A stretch of DNA of 64,000 nucleotides from Schistosoma haematobium (taxonomy: Eukaryota > Platyhelminthes > Trematoda > Strigeidida > Schistosomatidae), in the NCBI RefSeq assembly GCF_000699445.3, contig NC_067202.1, positions 7,621,458 through 7,685,457 on the forward strand. The letters run 5' to 3'. The notes below the pieces were generated by a model, which worked only from the letters and a program-made list of their open reading frames with translations, did no database searches and was not told where the DNA came from. Position numbers and translations under genes: made by a program. Positions within the stretch are counted from its first letter, which is position 1. Each line of letters starts with the position of its first letter. Positions 58,640-64,000 of the stretch are shown here, in pieces.

Positions 58640-60936
58640 ACCTCGTGTCCTTTCCAAACTGAAACTGAATGCGTAGTTGAAGCTAGATATGACCAGTTGT
58701 ATTAGCTTAACTTTATACTGCGACAAACTTTGAGCTGTTCTTTGGAATCATGATGTTAGTGAAAATAATTCAACTGACTGGTACCAGTCCGTCAGAAAGA
58801 TTATATATTGAAACATTAATTCCAAACCTTGACATGACCTTTGGGGCGCAATGAAGGAAACTGAGGCGGGGTTCTGCTTCCGAGCTCCTCTCCCTGTTTG
58901 TGACTTGGATGATGACGTACCGCTTTATCCTGACGCGAAACGATTAAAGTTATGGTAAAGATAACGTTTTTGGCTCTAGAAGTGCTTTTTTCCCAGCTCA
59001 TCTCGTGTCTCAAGTGTTTACGAACGAATCTTCAATCGGAATTGTCGGGATCTTAGTGGGAAAGACAAAAGCAACAACATCACAACTTACAACGGTTCTT
59101 CCTTTAAAAATCTAGTAAGAAGTTCAAACTGACTGTATTTTTGGTTTGTCATCTCTCATTTTGCGAGTATTCGCATCACATACAATCTCGGTAGAAATTT
59201 ATGTCTTTCTATCAGCCTCAATTTCTAAAACATTACGTATCTTTAGATTTTATCTGTAATTTCGAAAGATTTAAGTCGCTTGCAGAAATCACCAGTGGTG
59301 TGATTTTGTTTTCCGATCCTGGCTTTGATGATATTCGTTGTCATTCAGGATGAATTCTTACTTAGTATCCTTTTCACAAACAAATATAAGGTTTTGGAGT
59401 AGTATAGTAATACCCGTCAGTATGTATCTGTGTCTTATCATCCAGTAAATTTTGAACACTGGTTTACAGTTTACCCCCTGTTTTGTTTGAGCATCATCCT
59501 AAACAGCCAATGCGTCAGATTTCTTTCTAGCAGAGGATCTACAGACTACTTTACAGTTATTGATTTGATTACTAACTTAACTCTTTAACCGAATTGTATT
59601 TAGTATTAATTAATTGCAAGTATAATGTGGCTGATTTTGGAGTAACATTTGTAACACCGTGATTATCCATTGGACGAAATATATAGGTAGTTTTTTTTGA
59701 TAAATTTGTTATTTTGTAGATATGGCTTATCAAAACATAAAGATCATATGTGTCCCATAGAGTTAACCTTTCAGCCTAGCTAAACTCCTACGTAATAAGT
59801 CAACCCCCAGATCATAAGTAATGAATTTTTCTTTCGGTAATTTAACTATATCCATTCCAAATCGCTTTTCGGAACTTACAGTTTCCTATTGTTATTCTCT
59901 TATTTTCCGACTTATTTATCGAGCGAGACTATAATTTATGGACGACCTTTGAACGAATCTTAAGTGACCTTAAGAAATATTAGTCAATCAGCAAACAGTC
60001 ACCATAGAGTAAAAATCTATTATACAAAACCAAAGAAATAAAGTAGATACACTTATTATACATGGTTCTAAAACTTGCCAACGTAAGAAAGGGGTTCGGA
60101 GGTTCTAAAATCGTAGTGCATGCAGTAGAAGAAATCATCCATATGGCTATAAAATGACCGGTCTCTGGAACCATGATAAGGTCGCAAAAACTTTCAGCCC
60201 CGACCACATAGCTCCAATATCGTTTGTGTGCACTCCAGTTGTTGAGTACACAAAATACTACATGTGGATAACGACACGATACACATAATCAAGCCTATGT
60301 AGGAGTCTGTACGCTCCAAACATCCGCATATATTGTAGTACCTAGCTGCAGCCAGTGTTACTTGTACTTTTACTATCCAGTTCGCAATAATTGTCATAAT
60401 TTGCTTTAGTTAGGATTTATATATAGGGTTTTCATCACGAACTGACGTCAGCTATAATGCCAAAATTCTGTTTAGCCAAATGAATGAAAGACGTTCGCAC
60501 CAAAATCCGTGATCTGTTATCTTATAACTGATTGATTCGTTCACAAGTTATAGTCTCGCTATTTTATTTGTTATAGCCGCTCAATTATCACGTTTTGCAT
60601 AAAATCCTCTGTAAACCGATCATACGTTAGCACTAAGTACTGAAGTTGATTCTATGATCTTGGAACCCCTCGAACACTTCTGATTGGCTCGTCCATAGAT
60701 TAGAGTCTCGCAGTTTATCGTATTAACTTTGATGTCCTCATCCTTCCTTTGTTTCTTGTGCATCCGAGAAGTGCGATAACTTGGACCACATCTTATTTCC
60801 GTTAGATGTGATTTGTGCGATGTACTTGTCGATGTATAAAAATTAGCCTTCAAGGTTGGTTTTTCCCGAACGTTATCACTTATGAAACTCAAAAAAGACA
60901 CTAGGTTTCCCACCACTTCACATCAATATTTAGTTC
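58640..60936. other. flank upstream of the right-hand gene, nothing firm
   Basis: No repeat or gene that I can name. A minus-strand open frame of 98 codons at 60620-60916 ends just left of the first right-hand exon and could be a divergent gene, but it has no recognisable domain. If 60937 is the true start of the right-hand gene, its promoter must be here. Confidence 0.35.
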
Positions 60937-61140
60937 ATGTCTCCGTTTAATCTATATCAGGATGATATTTATGCAAGGCATCGTAATATTTTTTTAATAT
61001 GGTGCAGCCCAGTAGTCAAGAAAATGGTATGGCAAACTTTTAGTCATCTAGGGAAAATAGAGATGACTTGCGTAGTGGAGCGGACAGATGGAATCCAAAA
61101 ATATAACTTGACCAAGTTTCGCATATGTAAACCACAGGAT
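60937..61140 (+). CDS. unrecognised gene, exon (possibly first coding exon)
   Basis: ATG at 60937 opens 68 codons ending at a strong donor GTATGT at 61141, on a whole codon. The next exon starts at 61773, also phase 0. The protein includes 'KKMVWQTFSHLGKIEMTC' and 'YNLTKFRICKPQD'. An alternative 5' limit is an AG at 61006-61007 after a T-rich tract, which would make it internal. I do not recognise a domain. Confidence 0.5.
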
Positions 61141-61772
61141 GTATGTATGCTAAATATAATATTCATTTTTGTTTGCATCTGAAACATAAAATACGTTGAT
61201 GGGTAATCCACTATGACTGTCAGTTCACGCGAATTGTGATTATTTTCATTTGTCTTCAGATGCTGTTTCAGAGTGAATCTAAACTATGCCAAGTAATTCT
61301 GAAATCCAGTTTTGAGTTTAAGAAAGGAAAATAACTAATATTTTAGAACTTTTTTGATTGTAAAGATTTACAAGCTGATAGTTTAGTTTCCATTTTGATT
61401 TTATGCGTTTGCTTTTTTTAAAGACACTTTCGATCAAGTGTTCACTTGTACATGATATCTAAAAGCATATGGTCTTATGTGTGGTGCCAAGTATCCAAAA
61501 GTTAGTCAACGTTCAGGTAACTCATCATCATCATCACTGCACTTACTAACTCTTCCAAATCTACTACATCGCTACACCTTAATCTGGTATCTACCATAAC
61601 AGTAGTCTTATTTTCAGTTGCATTATTTTCCTGCTTTGATCGTTTGCTGTCATCATCTAGTGATTAGAAAGATGTTAAATAATGGAAAGTAATCCGCTCA
61701 AACTCAAAATATTTCTTCACGTATTTATCATGCCATATTCTCAGCATCCCCTAACGGTAAATTCTGTTTCAG

Positions 61773-62095
61773 CTACCATCCGTGAGTTTGAAGGCATTTA
61801 ATCGGCCTGGTGATGTTTGTCATTATTTCCTACAAAGTTTTGTATCCGATAATCGTATTTACTCGCAAAAAATGAAGCAGTCATCCGTTTTCAGCTCTAC
61901 TCCGTTTAGTGGTCACACAAAGTCATCTCTAGAGAAAAATCACATCTCATCTGAAAGGCAGATATATCAACGGTTGTTAGATAAGGCGTCATCATTTTCC
62001 CGAACTCCTACTGGCAAACCTACGAATAATGCATGTGGTCCCATCACTATAAATCTTGACGAAATTAAAGATAATCACTATTCTTTATTGCGGCA
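61773..62095 (+). CDS. unrecognised gene, internal exon
   Basis: Acceptor 'attctgtttcag' ends at 61772 and donor GTAAGT begins at 62096. The 323-nt exon is open in the frame set by the exon before it and ends two bases into a codon. The product starts 'LPSVSLKAFNRPGDVCHYFL' and later has 'LLDKASSFSRTPTGKP' and 'GPITINLDEIKDNHYSLLR'. The Ser/Thr/Lys-rich middle looks unstructured. I cannot name the family. Confidence 0.7.
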
Positions 62096-62909
62096 GTAAG
62101 TCATACTTTTATGTCACTACTGGTTTGTTTTGATGTTTACCATCTTAATGACTGGCAAATTCGTTCCATTTGTTATTGAAACTGTAATCTGTAGAATGTC
62201 ACAATGTTATCCAAATTTTCTAAATACCTTTTTCATACCATTATGTCATCCACTAATCTTCATATTTCACATGGTGTTAAACTTCCGTAATTTCGCTGAT
62301 ATCCGTCTTGAACCTGGTGATGTTGAACAGTGAGGCGGATATAGTGAAAATTAACAAGTCTTCATAAACATGCTTCTGGATGACTATTACCTTTGTAAGT
62401 AAATAAAATTGTATGCAACTATATCCCTTGATAAATTTAAACAGAACAGGAACAGTCAGGTTTGAAGAATATAATGAAATTATTCTATTTGACGGCTTCT
62501 GACCAACTGTATATAGCTTTAAATTCCAGCTGTTAGAATAATTGTAATTAAATGTTTAACATACTTAAGTTTGCGAAGTTTAGACAAATGTGCAAGACGT
62601 AAACGAAATCATTATAAGGGAAGACACGAAATGTATGAACAAAAGTAGTTAAGTCTGACGCGTATTTGTATAATGTAGAGTAGGATTTTTTATATTTATT
62701 ACTAATCAACCAAAATAAAATTCATAGCTGGTTTCATAATCATTTGAAATGTTAAGAAGCAAAGCCAAATAAATGTGAACATCAATAAGATTATGTAAAG
62801 GATAAATATTAAAAGACCAAATAAGGGGTGGGGGTGAAAGTTGACAAATTTTGTTTGGTTAGTACTCAGCGACTATGGCAGAGAAAGACTAAATAGATAA
62901 TCAACGTGC

Positions 62910-63420
62910 CCAACGACCGACTGCCTCGACGTGCTATGTTCAGTGGTATAGGAGTAGGTTGGAAGAAAGCTAGGGGCGGCCAAACCAAAACATGGCACAA
63001 GTCCATGAAGTCACTGACAAGTGAACTGAGTCATGTTGGTAGGTGTAGACTACCTGGTTGAGGACCGCGAGATGACAGCAACCGATGGTTAGAGACCCTG
63101 AATGACATGGCTCAAAATCGTTTGCAATGGCGCAGGTGCATCCACTCTCTGTGTTCTCCCAAATTCTAATCTTCTGGATTCTTCATGTCCCTTTTTTCCT
63201 CTTTCCAAATTTATTTCACTGGATTATACTCTTTAAATAACATCTCCAAACCCTAATCTTCCTGATTACTGCTTATACTCTTATTACCTCTACCACTACG
63301 GGATTTGAATCGACAAGTGCATCTCTGTGCTAATGTGGTGTGGCAACTCGAACTGATGTACGTACGTACGAAGTTCTACGTTGTTACTGACTGACTGACT
63401 GAGATAATCAACGATAATTT
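62910..63420 (+). mobile_element. LINE 3' end with (GACT)n terminus
   Basis: Plus-strand translation gives 'LPRRAMFSGIGVGWKKARGG', 'KTWHKSMKSLTSELSHVGR', a stop, 'GPRDDSNRWLETLNDMAQN' and 'QWRRCIHSLCSP' before TAA (near 63167). This is the conserved tail of a schistosome LINE ORF2. A short 3' UTR follows, ending in a tetranucleotide-like 'gactgactgactga' (63387-63402). It lies in the intron between the last two right-hand exons. Confidence 0.85.
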
Positions 63421-63986
63421 ACTATAAAGAGACTCATATCGATAGTTTGTATTAATCAAAAGCAATATGAAAATACCATAAACTTATTACATAATAATTT
63501 TACAGTAAAAATAAGAATAGTTCACCATATAATAGGTCCAGAGGTCCCAACTTCTTCAATATTACACGTTTTATCAGGAATCTTTTATCTTAGAAACTAC
63601 TTTGGATACTGATAACTCAGTAGTTATCACAACCTTATGTTCTTTCTTATAACCAGGAATCAAGACTAGTCAAATACAGCGGGTGAAATTCGCCTATTTT
63701 CTTAATTAATCTTGGTAGACCCATGGAATTAATTCATCGGGTCCTATTGTTCCTTTTCTCTTCAAGTTAGCCATAGTTTTCTTGACTCAAAGTTTGAACT
63801 ACAGTGCCAGTCATTCATTTTGGCTTCTAGTGGATAATGAACAACTGGATGCCAGTTGCAGTATGTTCTACGTGTCTGGAAAGTCTGATAGTTGAGTTTT
63901 TTGTTCTCTTTCATATCCTTCAAGTTAATTAACTAGTTTTCTCATTTGTTAACCTGTTTCCTAAATCCTGTTTATTTTGTTTTTAG

Positions 63987-64000
63987 ATGTAATCTTTCTC
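63987..64000 (+). CDS. unrecognised gene, start of the next exon (cut by the window edge)
   Basis: After the T-rich acceptor 'tttattttgtttttag' ending at 63986, the first base completes the split codon CA|A, and the following TGT AAT CTT TCT stays open. The phase match with the exon ending at 62095 is the only support, and 14 bases are too few to be sure. Confidence 0.4.

Larger units (their letters stand above)
56350..58640 (+). mobile_element. CR1/jockey-like LINE, 5'-truncated, with endonuclease end and RT
   Basis: Order on the plus strand: end of an apurinic endonuclease ('LPDPILTH', 'SDHAILTFDF'-like, 56600-56750), linker ('FMDEEIFRYNG'), reverse transcriptase from 57120 to 57990, then the C-terminal part ('RAATKLISGIAKLSYDARL', 'VINEWNSLPQHVVEAPS'-like) to about 58626. 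Several frameshifts and stops. Similar to the schistosome SR1 group by general resemblance; exact family not determined. Confidence 0.85.

Noticed and set aside
60620..60916. 98-codon minus-strand open frame next to the right-hand gene
   Set aside because: It could be a divergent gene, but I see no domain, no splice partner and no second copy.
1..64000. CRISPR array, bacterial operons, phage genes
   Set aside because: No regularly spaced short repeats, no Shine-Dalgarno-led gene runs; introns and retroelements show a eukaryotic genome.

Overview
The window looks like nuclear DNA of a blood fluke (genus Schistosoma, by inference). It is AT-rich, has small exons separated by long repeat-filled introns, and is littered with schistosome-type mobile DNA: tRNA-headed Sm-alpha-like repeats carrying hammerhead ribozymes, a Ty3/gypsy element with the Cys-His-Cys-Cys Gag motif of the CsRn1/Kabuki group, and several non-LTR retrotransposon tails. 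I cannot assign the species.

The main gene is a six-exon plus-strand gene at 5199-28636 encoding a YTH-domain protein of the YTHDF type, a reader of N6-methyladenosine in mRNA. All five junctions keep phase and the joined coding sequence is 3312 nt (1103 residues). The long N-terminus is rich in Asn, Ser, Pro and Gln. The YTH fold is spread over exons 4-6 and is interrupted by about 168 residues of Thr/Asn/Ser low-complexity sequence. The third intron is about 12.3 kb and full of old repeats.

Layout: 1-5198 holds no convincing gene but has an inverted pair of LTR-like repeats near 1.6-2.8 kb. 5199-28636 is the YTH gene. 28637-49130 is intergenic: decayed LINE tails, a T-rich stretch (36.2-38.6 kb), A-tailed retroposons, and the best hammerhead copies (42.8 and 45.6 kb). 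49131-53922 is a minus-strand, broken, 5'-truncated Ty3/gypsy element. 55.2-58.6 kb holds two neighbouring degenerate copies of a CR1/jockey-like LINE. From about 60937 to the right edge lie exons of a second plus-strand gene that I do not recognise; it continues past the window.

Apart from the two spliced genes, what stands out is the set of tRNA-headed hammerhead repeats. At least eight copies at different stages of decay can be read. Two minus-strand copies keep the whole catalytic core, and several loci carry two ribozyme-like segments in inverted, head-to-head order, so a transcript could either cleave itself or fold into a long hairpin.
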